Of a stretch of DNA of 64,000 bases, positions 1-7,640 are shown piece after piece (position 1 is the stretch's first letter; every line of letters begins with the position of its first letter). The notes under the pieces are model-generated. The model did not search any database and was not told the origin of the DNA. It worked only from the letters and a program-made list of their open reading frames with translations. The position numbers and the translations under genes were made by a program. This DNA is from DASRDR01 sp035550795 (lineage in GTDB: Bacteria; Methylomirabilota; Methylomirabilia; Rokubacteriales; DASRDR01): the NCBI GenBank assembly GCA_035550795.1, contig DASZOL010000017.1, forward strand, positions 1 through 64,000. Direction: 5' to 3'.

Positions 1-778
1 AGTGCATCCAGAGCCCGCCGGTGACGTTGACCGCCTGCCCGGTCATGTAGCGCGCGTCGTCGGAGGCGAGGAAGGCGACCACGCCGGCGACGTCCTCGGG
101 CTCCGCGAGCCGCCCCATCGGGATCCAGGCCACACGATCGGTCGAGGTCGGACGCCCGAGCGTGCGGGACTCCGCGTCGACCCGGGCCCGCATCTCGGTG
201 CCCGCGACGATGCCCGGGCACACCGCATTGACGCGGATGCCGTGCGCGGCGACCTCCTTGGCCAGGGACTGGGTCAGGCCGATGACGGCGAACTTCGACG
301 CGCAGTACGCTCCGAAGTAGGGCGCCCCGGCCTTCCCGCTCCAGGATGCCAGGTTGACGATGTTCCCGCGCCCGCGGGCGACCATGTGCGGGAGGACGGC
401 CTGACAGCAGAAGAAGACCCCGTCGACGTTGACCCGGAAGGTCGCGCGCCAGTCGGCCTCGGGGAACTCGGCGATCGCCCCGAGCCGGCAGACGCCGGCG
501 TTGTTCACCAGGAGATCGACGGCGCCCAGCTCCTGGACCGCCACCGCCACCATGCCGCGGGCCGCCTCCGGGTCGCCGACGTCCGCCACGACGACGGCGC
601 TGGCGGCGCCTGCCGCCGCGACCTCGGCGGCAACCGCGGCGGCCGGGCCGGGCTCGACGTCGTTGACCGCGACTCCCCACCCGTCGCGGGCCAGCCGGAG
701 CGCGATGACGCGGCCGATGCCCGTCCCCGCGCCCGTGATCAGCGCCGCTCGTGGGCTCGAGGGTCCCCGCGCGCTCAT
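1..778 (-). CDS. SDR-family NAD(P)-dependent oxidoreductase (3-oxoacyl-ACP reductase-like), 3' end at window edge
   Basis: Short-chain dehydrogenase/reductase, probably reducing a ketone or oxidising an alcohol with NAD(P)H in the cytosol. About 259 codons are visible. The N-terminal Rossmann motif TGAGTGIG lies near residue 15, NNAG near 95, the catalytic Ser in NLASWSG and the Tyr/Lys pair in YCASK. The C-terminal segment VNVTGG typical of FabG-like SDRs is reached just before the window edge, so only a few residues and the stop are missing. The ATG follows closely behind the stop of the neighbouring CoA-transferase gene and has a weak GGCGGG upstream. The CoA-transferase and enoyl-CoA hydratase neighbours suggest an acyl-CoA or hydroxyacyl substrate, but the sequence does not show which. 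Confidence 0.88.
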   Translation of the reverse strand, partial: MSARGPSSPRAALITGAGTGIGRVIALRLARDGWGVAVNDVEPGPAAAVAAEVAAAGAASAVVVADVGDPEAARGMVAVAVQELGAVDLLVNNAGVCRLGAIAEFPEADWRATFRVNVDGVFFCCQAVLPHMVARGRGNIVNLASWSGKAGAPYFGAYCASKFAVIGLTQSLAKEVAAHGIRVNAVCPGIVAGTEMRARVDAESRTLGRPTSTDRVAWIPMGRLAEPEDVAGVVAFLASDDARYMTGQAVNVTGGLWMH

Positions 779-789
779 CGCCCGCCGAG

Positions 790-1986
790 TCAGACGACCC
801 GCTGCTCGCGCAGGCGCCGCACGTCCGCGTCCGGATACCCGAGCTCGCGCAGGATCTCCTCGGCGTGCTCCCCGGGCATGGGCGGCGGACGTCGGACCGT
901 GGCCCGGCCCGACGAGAGCTCGACCGGAAAGCGAAGGAGGCGGACCCGCCCGGCCACCGGGTGGTCGACGTCCTCGACGGCATCCGCCGCCTGGACCACC
1001 GGGTCGGCGAACGCCTCGGCGTGCGTGCGGATCGGCGCGACCCAGACGCCACGGGGCGCCAGGAAGTCGACCCACTCCTGAGTCGTGCGGTCTTTCATCA
1101 CGGGCTCGAGGAGGCGCGCGATATCCTCGCGGGCCGTGAAGTTGTAGGGGACCGTCGCGTAGGGCGCGAGCGCCGGCAGGTCCAGCGCTTCCTGCAGGAC
1201 CTTGAGCGGCGACATCGACAGGACGAGCCAGCCGTCGCGAGTCTCGTAGCAGCCGTACGGGCCGGGGTGGAACATGCTCGCCAGGCTGGTGGGACTCTTC
1301 GCAAGCCGCGCCCCGTTCAGGAAGTACGTGACGATCTCGAGCTGGAGATCGAACGCCGCCCGCAGCATGCTCACCTCGACGTGCACTCCCTGGCCGGTGC
1401 GCCCGCGCTCCAGGAGTGCGGCCAGGACGCCCATGGCCAGGAGGGTCGCACCGTGCTGGTCGACGACGGCCGTGCCGACGGGGGTCGGGGGCTGGCCGGC
1501 TCGGCCCGAGATGCTGGCAAGCCCGGAGAGCGCCTGCAGCAGGAGGTCCTGCCCCGGCCTGTCGCGGTGAGGGCTCGACTCTCCATACCCGGACGCCGAG
1601 ACGTAGACCAGCCGCGGGTTCCAGGCCCGAACGGCCTCCCAGCCGAGACCGAGGCGCTCCATCACGCCCGGCCGGAAGTTCTGGACCACGACGTCGGCAC
1701 CCTCGACGAGGCGGCGCGCAATGGCGTGCCCCTCGGGGTGCTTGAGGTCCAGGGTCAGGCTGCGCTGGTTGCGGTGGGTGGAGAGGAAGAATGCGCTGAC
1801 GCCGTTCAGGTAGAGATCGCTGCCGGCCCAGTTCCGCTCCCAGAGGGTCCCGCCCGGAGGCTCGATCTTGATGACATCGGCGCCGAGGTCCGCGATGAAC
1901 TGGACGCCCGACGGGCCGAGCAGGAACTGGGTGAAGCTGAGCACCCGGACGCCCGAGAGCACGGCGAGCGGCGGACGCGCGTCCAC
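790..1986 (-). CDS. CaiB/BaiF family (type III) CoA transferase
   Basis: Family III CoA transferases move CoA between a CoA thioester and a free acid through an enzyme aspartyl-CoA intermediate. The 398-residue product has the usual family length. It opens with GVRVLSFTQFLLGPSG and DLGADVIKIEPP, the CoA-binding N-terminal block, followed by NRNQRSLTLDLK-type sequence. An Asp in the VVDQHGA segment near residue 170 is the likely catalytic aspartate. The start lies 3 bases after the stop of the upstream enoyl-CoA hydratase, implying one transcript. The pair suggests activation of a carboxylic acid followed by hydration or isomerisation of its CoA ester. The substrate is unknown. Confidence 0.9.
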   Translation of the reverse strand: MDARPPLAVLSGVRVLSFTQFLLGPSGVQFIADLGADVIKIEPPGGTLWERNWAGSDLYLNGVSAFFLSTHRNQRSLTLDLKHPEGHAIARRLVEGADVVVQNFRPGVMERLGLGWEAVRAWNPRLVYVSASGYGESSPHRDRPGQDLLLQALSGLASISGRAGQPPTPVGTAVVDQHGATLLAMGVLAALLERGRTGQGVHVEVSMLRAAFDLQLEIVTYFLNGARLAKSPTSLASMFHPGPYGCYETRDGWLVLSMSPLKVLQEALDLPALAPYATVPYNFTAREDIARLLEPVMKDRTTQEWVDFLAPRGVWVAPIRTHAEAFADPVVQAADAVEDVDHPVAGRVRLLRFPVELSSGRATVRRPPPMPGEHAEEILRELGYPDADVRRLREQRVV

Positions 1987-1989
1987 GGC

Positions 1990-2733
1990 TCAGCGCTCGA
2001 GGAAGGCCTGCATCGCCCGGCGCGGCTCCCCGGTTGCGTACGCGCGCACGAACGCATCCACGGAGAGCGCGACCGCGGCATCCAGGTCGACGCGGCGCCA
2101 GCGGGCGAGCAGCGCCTTCTGAAGCCGGAGCGCGTCGGGCGGCAACGCCCGGAGCCGATCGACCCAGCTCGCGACCTCCGCATCGAGCGCTTCCTCCTCG
2201 ACGGCGCGGTTGACCAGCCCCCATCGCTCGGCCTCGGTGCCGTCGATGGGCCGGCCGCCGAGCAGGAGCTCCGCCGTGCGGCCCCAGCCGATGAGACCGG
2301 GCAGGAGCGCCGCCTGGATCACCGAGGGGATGCCCACCGTGATCTCGGGCATGCCCAGCCGGCACGACGCGGCGGCGATCCGGAGATCGCATGCCAGTAC
2401 GAGCTCGAGAGCCCCGCCGAGCACGTGGCCGTGGAGCCGGGCGATCGTGGGCACTGGAGCCTCTTCGAGCGCCCGGATCGTCCGGCGGAGGGCCTCGATC
2501 AGCGCCCGCGCCCCCGCCGCGTCGAGATCACGCATCGCCGCGACGTCGACGCCGGCCGAGAACGCGCGTCCCGCCCCCTCCAAGACGACGACGCGCAGGT
2601 CTGGATCGGCGCCGAGCTCCCGGAACGTGACTCCCAGGGTGGCGATGAGGGCCGGCGTGAGAACGTTCAGGGGAGGGTGGTCGAGGGTGAGGCGCGCCAC
2701 TCCGCCCTCGCGCGCGAGGCGAAGCTCAGCCAC
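1990..2733 (-). CDS. Enoyl-CoA hydratase/isomerase family protein
   Basis: A crotonase-fold enzyme of 247 residues, slightly short for the family. The first oxyanion-hole segment is GRAFSAGVDVAAM near residue 55 and the second is HGHVLGGALELVLACD near 100. An acidic residue in MPEITVGIPS occupies the usual catalytic glutamate region. Crotonases hydrate, isomerise or cleave acyl-CoA esters, and the exact reaction cannot be read from sequence. It sits between a rhodanese gene 6 bases upstream and the type III CoA transferase 3 bases downstream, so it is very probably co-transcribed with them in a small acyl-CoA catabolic operon. Confidence 0.88.
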   Translation of the reverse strand: MAELRLAREGGVARLTLDHPPLNVLTPALIATLGVTFRELGADPDLRVVVLEGAGRAFSAGVDVAAMRDLDAAGARALIEALRRTIRALEEAPVPTIARLHGHVLGGALELVLACDLRIAAASCRLGMPEITVGIPSVIQAALLPGLIGWGRTAELLLGGRPIDGTEAERWGLVNRAVEEEALDAEVASWVDRLRALPPDALRLQKALLARWRRVDLDAAVALSVDAFVRAYATGEPRRAMQAFLER

Positions 2734-2739
2734 GCGGCG

Positions 2740-3063
2740 CTAGTAGCGGGCCAACGTCGGGTCCACCTCGACAGCCCAGCCGTCGATCCCGCCGCGGAGG
2801 TTCACCGCCGGGAGGCCCTGGCGGCGAAGCCACTGGACCACGGCCGCGGAGCGTTGCCCGTGGTGACAGTGCACGACGAGCTCGCGGGCCGGGTCCAGCT
2901 CGCCGACCCGCGCCGCGAGTTGGTCCATCGGGATCAGGCGGGCCCCGGGAATCGCGCAGAGCTCGTGCTCCCAGGACTCGCGGACGTCCAGGATTGCGGT
3001 GGGCTCGCCGGCGTCGAGGCGGCGCTTCAGCTCGGAGGGCGGAATCTCGGCGTATGGCTCCAC
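2740..3063 (-). CDS. Single-domain rhodanese-like protein
   Basis: A 107-residue stand-alone rhodanese domain. The active-site loop is CHHGQRS near residue 72, a CX5R-type loop carrying the sulfur-accepting cysteine. The entry strand AILDVRESWE and the C-terminal LRGGIDGWAVEVDP are typical of GlpE/PspE-like single domains. Such proteins transfer sulfane sulfur from thiosulfate or persulfides to cyanide, thiols or proteins in the cytosol; no signal peptide is visible. It precedes the enoyl-CoA hydratase gene by 6 bases and is probably the first gene of that unit. An 80-base gap without a clear feature separates it from the Ldh-family gene upstream. Confidence 0.9.
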   Translation of the reverse strand: MEPYAEIPPSELKRRLDAGEPTAILDVRESWEHELCAIPGARLIPMDQLAARVGELDPARELVVHCHHGQRSAAVVQWLRRQGLPAVNLRGGIDGWAVEVDPTLARY

Positions 3064-3145
3064 GAGCCCGGAGTGTACCCCGCGGCCCGACCTGCGCCAA
3101 GCCGGTCCGCGGGGGACGGTCCGCGCGGGACCGGCCCGAGTGACC

Positions 3146-4195
3146 TTAGAAGCCGGCGGGCAGCGCCATCCGGAAGCGAGCCGCGACGTGCCGGAGATTC
3201 GCCACCGTTCCGGCCGGTAGCGGGATGCCCCGGCGGCGCCGCTCCTCCGTCGAACGGTCCTCCGGCTCGCCGGGGACGAGGACCTCGGCGACCCCGTCCG
3301 CCCGCGGCAGTCCCCTCAGCCCGTCGATCAGGCGATCCACCTCGGCCCGGTACGCGGCGAGGTCCGTGAGGGCCCCGATGTCGATGGCCGCCACCACGCT
3401 GTTCTGGCGGTGCCGGCCGGCGCCGGGCTCTCCGGAGAGGGCCGGCCCGAGCAGGGCGTTCCCGACCATCAGGCTGGTGAGCGTCTCGAACATCATGGCC
3501 AGCCCTGAGCCCTTGGGGCCCCCGAACGGCAGGAGGATCTTCGCCCGCGTCGCGTCGGTCGTCGGCTGCCCCGTCTCGTCGAGCGCCCACCCGGCTGGCA
3601 GCGGGACCCCCTTGTCCTGTGCCAGTCGGAGCTTCCCGCCCGCTGCCACGCTCGTCGCCATGTCGAGGCAGAGCGGACGGTGGCGGCCGGCAGGGACCGC
3701 GATCGAGATCGGGCTGTTGTGGACGCCAGCGGCGCGCGCGCCGAACGGCGCCATGTTGGGAGGGCTGCACACGATGGCGATGCCCGCCATGCCGGCTTCG
3801 ACCGCCATCAGCGCGTAGTACGCCATCGCGCCCTGGTGCGTGGTGTTGCGGATGACGGCCCAGCCGATGCCCGCTGTGCCGGCCTTGTCGATCGCGCGCC
3901 GCATGGCGGCGGTCGTGACGATGGGGCCGAGGGCGCGGTCGCCGTCGATCAGGAGCGTCGCGGCCGTCTCCTTCTCCACGCGGATCCTCGGCCGCGGATT
4001 CATGTCTCCCCGATCGATCAGCTCCACGTACCACGGGATCCGGAGGACCCCGTGGGAGTCGACGCCCCGGAGGTTCGCCCACACGAGGACCTCGGCCTCG
4101 AGAGCGGCGTCCTCCGACGGCAGCCCCGCGGCGATGAACACGCCTTTCGTGAATTCCTGGAGCTCCGCCGCGGGGACTCGGATCTCCCCGGTCAT
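3146..4195 (-). CDS. Ldh family oxidoreductase (malate/L-lactate/ureidoglycolate dehydrogenase type)
   Basis: A 349-residue member of the NAD(P)-dependent LDH2/MDH2 family, which is unrelated in fold to classical lactate dehydrogenase and oxidises 2-hydroxy acids. The conserved catalytic region GVDSHGVLRIPWY lies near residue 45, followed by NTTHQGAMAYYA near 120 and the PFGGPKGSGLA nucleotide-binding segment near 225. Length and motif order fit the family. It ends 82 bases before the rhodanese gene and follows a D-cysteine desulfhydrase-like gene by 23 bases, which implies co-transcription with that gene. The substrate cannot be assigned; malate, lactate, ureidoglycolate and sulfolactate dehydrogenases share this pattern. 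Confidence 0.88.
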   Translation of the reverse strand: MTGEIRVPAAELQEFTKGVFIAAGLPSEDAALEAEVLVWANLRGVDSHGVLRIPWYVELIDRGDMNPRPRIRVEKETAATLLIDGDRALGPIVTTAAMRRAIDKAGTAGIGWAVIRNTTHQGAMAYYALMAVEAGMAGIAIVCSPPNMAPFGARAAGVHNSPISIAVPAGRHRPLCLDMATSVAAGGKLRLAQDKGVPLPAGWALDETGQPTTDATRAKILLPFGGPKGSGLAMMFETLTSLMVGNALLGPALSGEPGAGRHRQNSVVAAIDIGALTDLAAYRAEVDRLIDGLRGLPRADGVAEVLVPGEPEDRSTEERRRRGIPLPAGTVANLRHVAARFRMALPAGF

Positions 4196-4218
4196 CGACC
4201 CGTGCCCGGAGGGTCGCC

Positions 4219-5229
4219 TCAGGCCGGCGCGGCCGCGTCGAGAAGCCGCGCGAGGGGCGCCCGGTACGGGAACACCCCGAAGCCGCCGCCGGTGTGGAGG
4301 AAGAGAACGCGGCGGCCCAGGAGGCCGGGCGCCCGGCGCGCGGTGTCCTCGAGGGCGAGGAACGCCTTGGCCGTGTACACCGGGTCGAGCAGAAGCCCGG
4401 CGCGCGCTGCGCGGGCGACCACGGCGAGCTCCTCGGGCCGCACCCCGGTGCGCCCGTCACCCTGGTACCCGTCGAGGAGACGGATGGCCTCGCGCTCGAC
4501 GTGGACGTCCGCGCCGATTCGGGCGGCCGACTTTCGCACGGTCGTCCAGACCGAGGCGCGGATCGTCTCGGCGTCGAACTGGACGGGCACTCCCCAGATC
4601 TCGGCGCGGAGGCCAAAGAGCGCCTTGCCGAGATGGAGACCCGCCAGGCTGCCCCCGCTCCACGCGGCGACCACGATCGCGTCGGGAGGCGCGAGCACGC
4701 CGGCTGCGATCTGCCCCTGGAGCTCCTCGACGGCCGCCGCGTATCCCAGCGCCCCGAGCTCGTTGGAGCCCGACTCCGGGATGACGTAGGGACGCCCACC
4801 CGACGCTCGCACCTCCTCGGCCAGGCGCGTGAACAGGCCCTCCGGGCTGTCCACCGCCTCGGGCGGCACGAACACGGGACGCGCCCCGAAGAGCTTGGCG
4901 AGGAAGAGGTTGCCGTCGGACACGTCGGGGGCCGTCCCCCGAAGTCCCAGGACGCAGCCCAGCCCGAGGCGGGCCGCGACGACGGCCGTGGCCCGGGCGC
5001 AGTTCGACTGGAGCGCTCCGACCGTGATCAGGGTGTCGGCGCCCTGCTCGAGCGCCTCGTGGACGAGAAACTCGAGCTTGCGGGCCTTGTTGCCGCTCTC
5101 GGCGAAGCCCGTGAGATCGTCCCGCTTGACGGCGAGCTCGAGCCCTAGGGCCTCTCCGAGCCGTGGCAAAGGCTGGACCGGCGTGGGCGAGGCGGCGAGC
5201 CGGATCCGGCCGGGCAGCGCGGCAGTCAT
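4219..5229 (-). CDS. D-cysteine desulfhydrase / ACC deaminase family PLP enzyme
   Basis: A fold-type II PLP enzyme of 336 residues. The PLP lysine is in GNKARKLEFL near residue 50, and the substrate-loop segment GALQSNCARATA near 80 matches the D-cysteine desulfhydrase/ACC deaminase family. This family degrades D-cysteine to pyruvate, sulfide and ammonia, or opens aminocyclopropane carboxylate. The presence of a rhodanese three genes downstream fits sulfur-amino-acid catabolism, though that link is only contextual. Specificity between D-cysteine, ACC and other beta-substituted amino acids cannot be decided from the visible residues. Confidence 0.88.
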   Translation of the reverse strand: MTAALPGRIRLAASPTPVQPLPRLGEALGLELAVKRDDLTGFAESGNKARKLEFLVHEALEQGADTLITVGALQSNCARATAVVAARLGLGCVLGLRGTAPDVSDGNLFLAKLFGARPVFVPPEAVDSPEGLFTRLAEEVRASGGRPYVIPESGSNELGALGYAAAVEELQGQIAAGVLAPPDAIVVAAWSGGSLAGLHLGKALFGLRAEIWGVPVQFDAETIRASVWTTVRKSAARIGADVHVEREAIRLLDGYQGDGRTGVRPEELAVVARAARAGLLLDPVYTAKAFLALEDTARRAPGLLGRRVLFLHTGGGFGVFPYRAPLARLLDAAAPA

Positions 5230-5261
5230 CGATGTCAGCCTACCGGACCATGGGCGCCGTC

Positions 5262-5297
5262 ACCAAAAAAGACCGGCCCGGGTTCGTGACCCGGGCC
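5262..5297 (-). terminator. Intrinsic terminator downstream of the small exported protein gene
   Basis: On the minus strand a 9-bp perfect stem (5275-5283 with 5289-5297, arms GGCCCGGGT and ACCCGGGCC) with a 5-base loop is followed after four bases by a run of six T (5265-5270). This is a textbook rho-independent terminator. It lies 26 bases after the stop of the gene at 5323 and isolates it from the desulfhydrase gene downstream. Confidence 0.85.
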
Positions 5298-5322
5298 CGG
5301 CGTCAGCAGGTGGTCAGGGGGG

Positions 5323-5679
5323 TTACCGGCAGGCCTGCGCCCAGTAGCCCGGCACCCACTGGTATCCGTTCCAGTAGGTGCTGACCCAGTAGCTCGAGCA
5401 CACGGGGGCGGGCTGATAGACCACCGGAGGAGGCACCGGCTGGTACACGACCGGGGGCGCGGCGTAGACGCGGGGCGCAAAGATGCTGCCCACGACGATC
5501 CCGGTCACGGCGCCCACCGCAAGCCCGGGCCAGAAGTAGCTATGCCCGGAGTGGTGATACCCGTGTCCACCGCGATTCCAGTGGCGACCGCCTGCCTCCG
5601 CCACCTGGGGGATTACCACGACGGTGGCCAGCAAACCGGCAATGAGAACTGCCGCGATCACCGTCCTCATGAGCGTCAT
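5323..5679 (-). CDS. Small exported Tyr/Pro/Gly-rich protein with YxWVPGYW ending
   Basis: A 118-residue secreted or membrane-anchored protein of unknown function. It begins with a hydrophobic signal sequence (residues 5-25) ending near AEA. A Gly/His/Tyr-rich stretch follows (residues 30-48), then a hydrophobic Gly-rich segment near 50-68 that could be a membrane span. A Tyr-Pro-Val-rich linker with two VVYQP repeats leads to a C-terminal YQWVPGYW motif resembling the YXWV repeats of small envelope proteins. The start is well supported by AGAGGAGG placed 7 bases before the ATG. It is a single-gene unit ended by a strong terminator. I cannot name a function. Confidence 0.8.
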   Translation of the reverse strand: MTLMRTVIAAVLIAGLLATVVVIPQVAEAGGRHWNRGGHGYHHSGHSYFWPGLAVGAVTGIVVGSIFAPRVYAAPPVVYQPVPPPVVYQPAPVCSSYWVSTYWNGYQWVPGYWAQACR

Positions 5680-5766
5680 CTTGGTCCTCCTCTGTTGCCG
5701 CGTTCGACGGACGCCCGGGAAACCATATTCCGGGGGACCGAGGAGGGAGTGTCCGCTGGTTGACAG

Positions 5767-6180
5767 TCAGGAGGCGCCGAGGACCTTCGCGGTTCGGTTC
5801 ACGTCCCGGGCCTTCACCCACAGGATCGCCCCGAATCGCCCCGCGCCGCCGATGACGGCGTCGCTCGCGGTGATGTTGATCCGGGCCGCGGCCAGCTTCT
5901 CGTAGAGGTCGGCCATCACCCCGGTACGGTCGTCTCCCTCGATGAGGAAGCCCACCTTGGGTCCCGTGACCTTCCACTTGGCCTGCCGGGCGGCCGCCCG
6001 GAAGGCGGCCGGGTCCTCCGGGACGAAGTCGAGCTGGGCCCGCTTGCCGGCCGGGAACCCGGAGAAGGCCAGGAGGTTGACCCCCGCGCGCTGGAGCGTC
6101 CGGAGAGCGCCGGCCCCTTCCCCGGGCTTGTCGGGCGCCATCACGTAGAAGTACTGCACCCGCCGGATGCGCTCAGCCAT
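5767..6180 (-). CDS. ACT domain-containing protein
   Basis: A 137-residue protein with ACT-type regulatory folds, which bind amino acids or other small ligands. The N-terminal segment YFYVMAPDKPGEGAGAL and the C-terminal one VGFLIEGDDRTGVMADLYE each resemble the strand-helix start of an ACT domain, so two tandem ACT modules are likely (roughly residues 6-60 and 75-135). The ATG at 6180 was chosen over an in-frame upstream start at 6213 because AGGGAGG sits 7 bases before it. No catalytic domain is attached. The gene is divergent from pepE, with a candidate promoter between them. Confidence 0.82.
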   Translation of the reverse strand: MAERIRRVQYFYVMAPDKPGEGAGALRTLQRAGVNLLAFSGFPAGKRAQLDFVPEDPAAFRAAARQAKWKVTGPKVGFLIEGDDRTGVMADLYEKLAAARINITASDAVIGGAGRFGAILWVKARDVNRTAKVLGAS

Positions 6181-6242
6181 TGGGCACCTCCCTGCCGCCT
6201 TCGGCGACGCCATGCTTGACTGGAACCGCGAATCGCGACGCC

Positions 6243-6272
6243 ACGGTACGCGACCCTCCGCGGCGCCGTCAA
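6243..6272 (-). promoter_or_regulatory. Candidate sigma70-type promoter for the ACT-domain gene
   Basis: On the minus strand TTGACG (6267-6272) and TACCGT (6243-6248) are separated by 18 bases. They are correctly placed about 65 bases upstream of the ATG at 6180. The -35 matches consensus in five of six positions, the -10 in three. The same 18-base spacing recurs upstream of livK, hcrC, the CBS gene and the AbiEi-like gene, which strengthens the call a little. Confidence 0.4.
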
Positions 6273-6317
6273 GGCGCGGAGCCGCCGCGGGCGAGCGCCC
6301 ATGCTACGCTCGCGTCC

Positions 6318-6998
6318 ATGCGTCTGCTCCTGATCAGCAACTCGGGTCGCCCGTACCTCCGCCACTGTCGAGCCGAGCTGCTCGACTTCCTCGGGTCCGC
6401 GCGACGCGTGGGCTTCGTCACGGCGGCGTCCCTCGGCGACGAGCGCGCTTACTACGAGACGGCGCGCGAGGCCCTCGGGCCCGAGATCGCCCTCGAGCAC
6501 TTCCGCTGGGACGGAGACCCTCTCTCCGGCCTGGCCCGGGTCGATGCCGTGCTCGTCGGCGGCGGGAACACCTACGCCCTTCTGGAGCGCCTGCGCCAGT
6601 CCGCGCTGCTCGACGCGATCCGGGAGCGCGTTCGCGAAGGCCTTCCCTACGTCGGCGTGAGCGCGGGCTCGAACGTGGCGGGGCCCAGCATCCTCACGAC
6701 GAACGACTGGAACGGGGTGGGGCTGACGGCGTTCGCGGCGCTGGATCTCGTTCCGTTCAACGTGAACCCGCACTATCTTGAGACGGATCCCGTCATGGCC
6801 CCCGGGAGCGAGACCCGGGACATGCGCATCGCCGAGTACCACGTCGTGCGGGCCAATCCGGTCGTCGGGATCGAGGAGGGAACGGTTGTCCGGGTCGAGG
6901 TGGGCCTCGCCACCATGCGAGGAGCCGGTCGGGTCAAGCTGTTCCGGCGCGGCCCGGCGCCTGCCTGGGTGCCATCAGGCGCCACCCTCCCGGGCTAG
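6318..6998 (+). CDS. pepE: Dipeptidase E-like peptidase (family S51)
   Basis: A 226-residue cytosolic serine peptidase of family S51, which splits N-terminal Asp from dipeptides. The nucleophile elbow is GVSAGSN near residue 118, the glycine-rich LVGGGNTYAL lies near 80, and the conserved NPHY near 153 contains the histidine of the catalytic site. The N-terminal MRLLLISNSG and overall length match the family (E. coli PepE, 229 residues). The ATG was chosen because the conserved protein starts exactly there; upstream in-frame sequence is unrelated. It is transcribed away from the ACT-domain gene. Cyanophycinase-like relatives share the nucleophile motif, so aspartyl dipeptidase activity is probable but not certain. 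Confidence 0.85.
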   Translation: MRLLLISNSGRPYLRHCRAELLDFLGSARRVGFVTAASLGDERAYYETAREALGPEIALEHFRWDGDPLSGLARVDAVLVGGGNTYALLERLRQSALLDAIRERVREGLPYVGVSAGSNVAGPSILTTNDWNGVGLTAFAALDLVPFNVNPHYLETDPVMAPGSETRDMRIAEYHVVRANPVVGIEEGTVVRVEVGLATMRGAGRVKLFRRGPAPAWVPSGATLPG

Positions 6999-7117
6999 GC
7001 CGTCCGTCGGAGGTGGGCGTCCAGCGGCCAGGGTTGAACGCCCGGCCGCCTTCCCCCGTCCAACCGCCAGCGATCGAGACACGCGAGCGGGCGATCCCGC
7101 TCAGGGAGGTCGGGAAA

Positions 7118-7582
7118 ATGGCGAAGCGGCACGTGAAGTGGCCGTTGGCGAGCGTTCTGAGCGGCCTGGTCATGCTGGTCGGCGGCGCCACGCCGAGCGA
7201 GGCGCACGTGGCCCGCCGGATCACGCCGATCGAGAGGCCGGCGCTCCGCGAGCAGCTCGGACTGAGCGAGGACCAGGTCCAGGCGATCCGCGAGATCCAT
7301 GCGCGTCACTGGCAGTCGATGCGCGAGACGGCGCGGACGCTCCGCGAGGCCCGGCGCGCGCTCCGTGAGATGGCCCTCGCCGAGGCGGACGACGCCGCCT
7401 TCACGGCCAAGGCCGCCGAGGTCCGCGAGCTGACGGGGCAGGTCCTCGAGGCGCGCGTCCGCACCCTGCAGGAGGTGGCCCGCATCCTCACGCCGGAGCA
7501 GCGGGAGAAGCTGCGGGAGCTCCGGCCTCTCCGTCCGCACCGGCAGCATCGCCCGCACCGGCCGGCGCCGCTCGCCGGCTAA
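7118..7582 (+). CDS. Spy/CpxP family periplasmic protein
   Basis: A 154-residue exported, mostly helical protein of the Spy/CpxP/heavy-metal-sensor class. Spy-like proteins act as periplasmic chaperones or metal-stress sensors. A signal peptide spans residues 1-29 (K-R start, hydrophobic ASVLSGLVMLVGG core, SEA end). LGLSEDQVQAIREI and LTPEQREKLREL are the two family LTxxQ-type motifs, with a long charged helix between them. The C-terminus is rich in His, Arg and Pro and could bind metal. The start was set by AGGGAGGT 7 bases before the ATG. Its stop is followed by a bidirectional terminator. Confidence 0.82.
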   Translation: MAKRHVKWPLASVLSGLVMLVGGATPSEAHVARRITPIERPALREQLGLSEDQVQAIREIHARHWQSMRETARTLREARRALREMALAEADDAAFTAKAAEVRELTGQVLEARVRTLQEVARILTPEQREKLRELRPLRPHRQHRPHRPAPLAG

Positions 7583-7590
7583 GTTCCCAC

Positions 7591-7629
7591 GACTCGCCCG
7601 GGGACGGCGCCACGCTCCCCGGGCGAGTC
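7591..7629. terminator. Bidirectional terminator hairpin between convergent genes
   Basis: Perfect 14-bp inverted repeat (7591-7604 with 7616-7629; arm GACTCGCCCGGGGA) around an 11-base loop, placed between the convergent Spy-like and UvrD-like genes and 8-12 bases from both stops. It has no T-run, so it may need Rho or act as a transcript-end stabiliser. Confidence 0.6.
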
Positions 7630-7640
7630 CGACGCCGGGC

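Noticed and set aside
751..3369. 872-codon open frame on the plus strand
   Set aside because: Antisense to the CoA transferase, enoyl-CoA hydratase and rhodanese genes, whose motifs are intact on the other strand.
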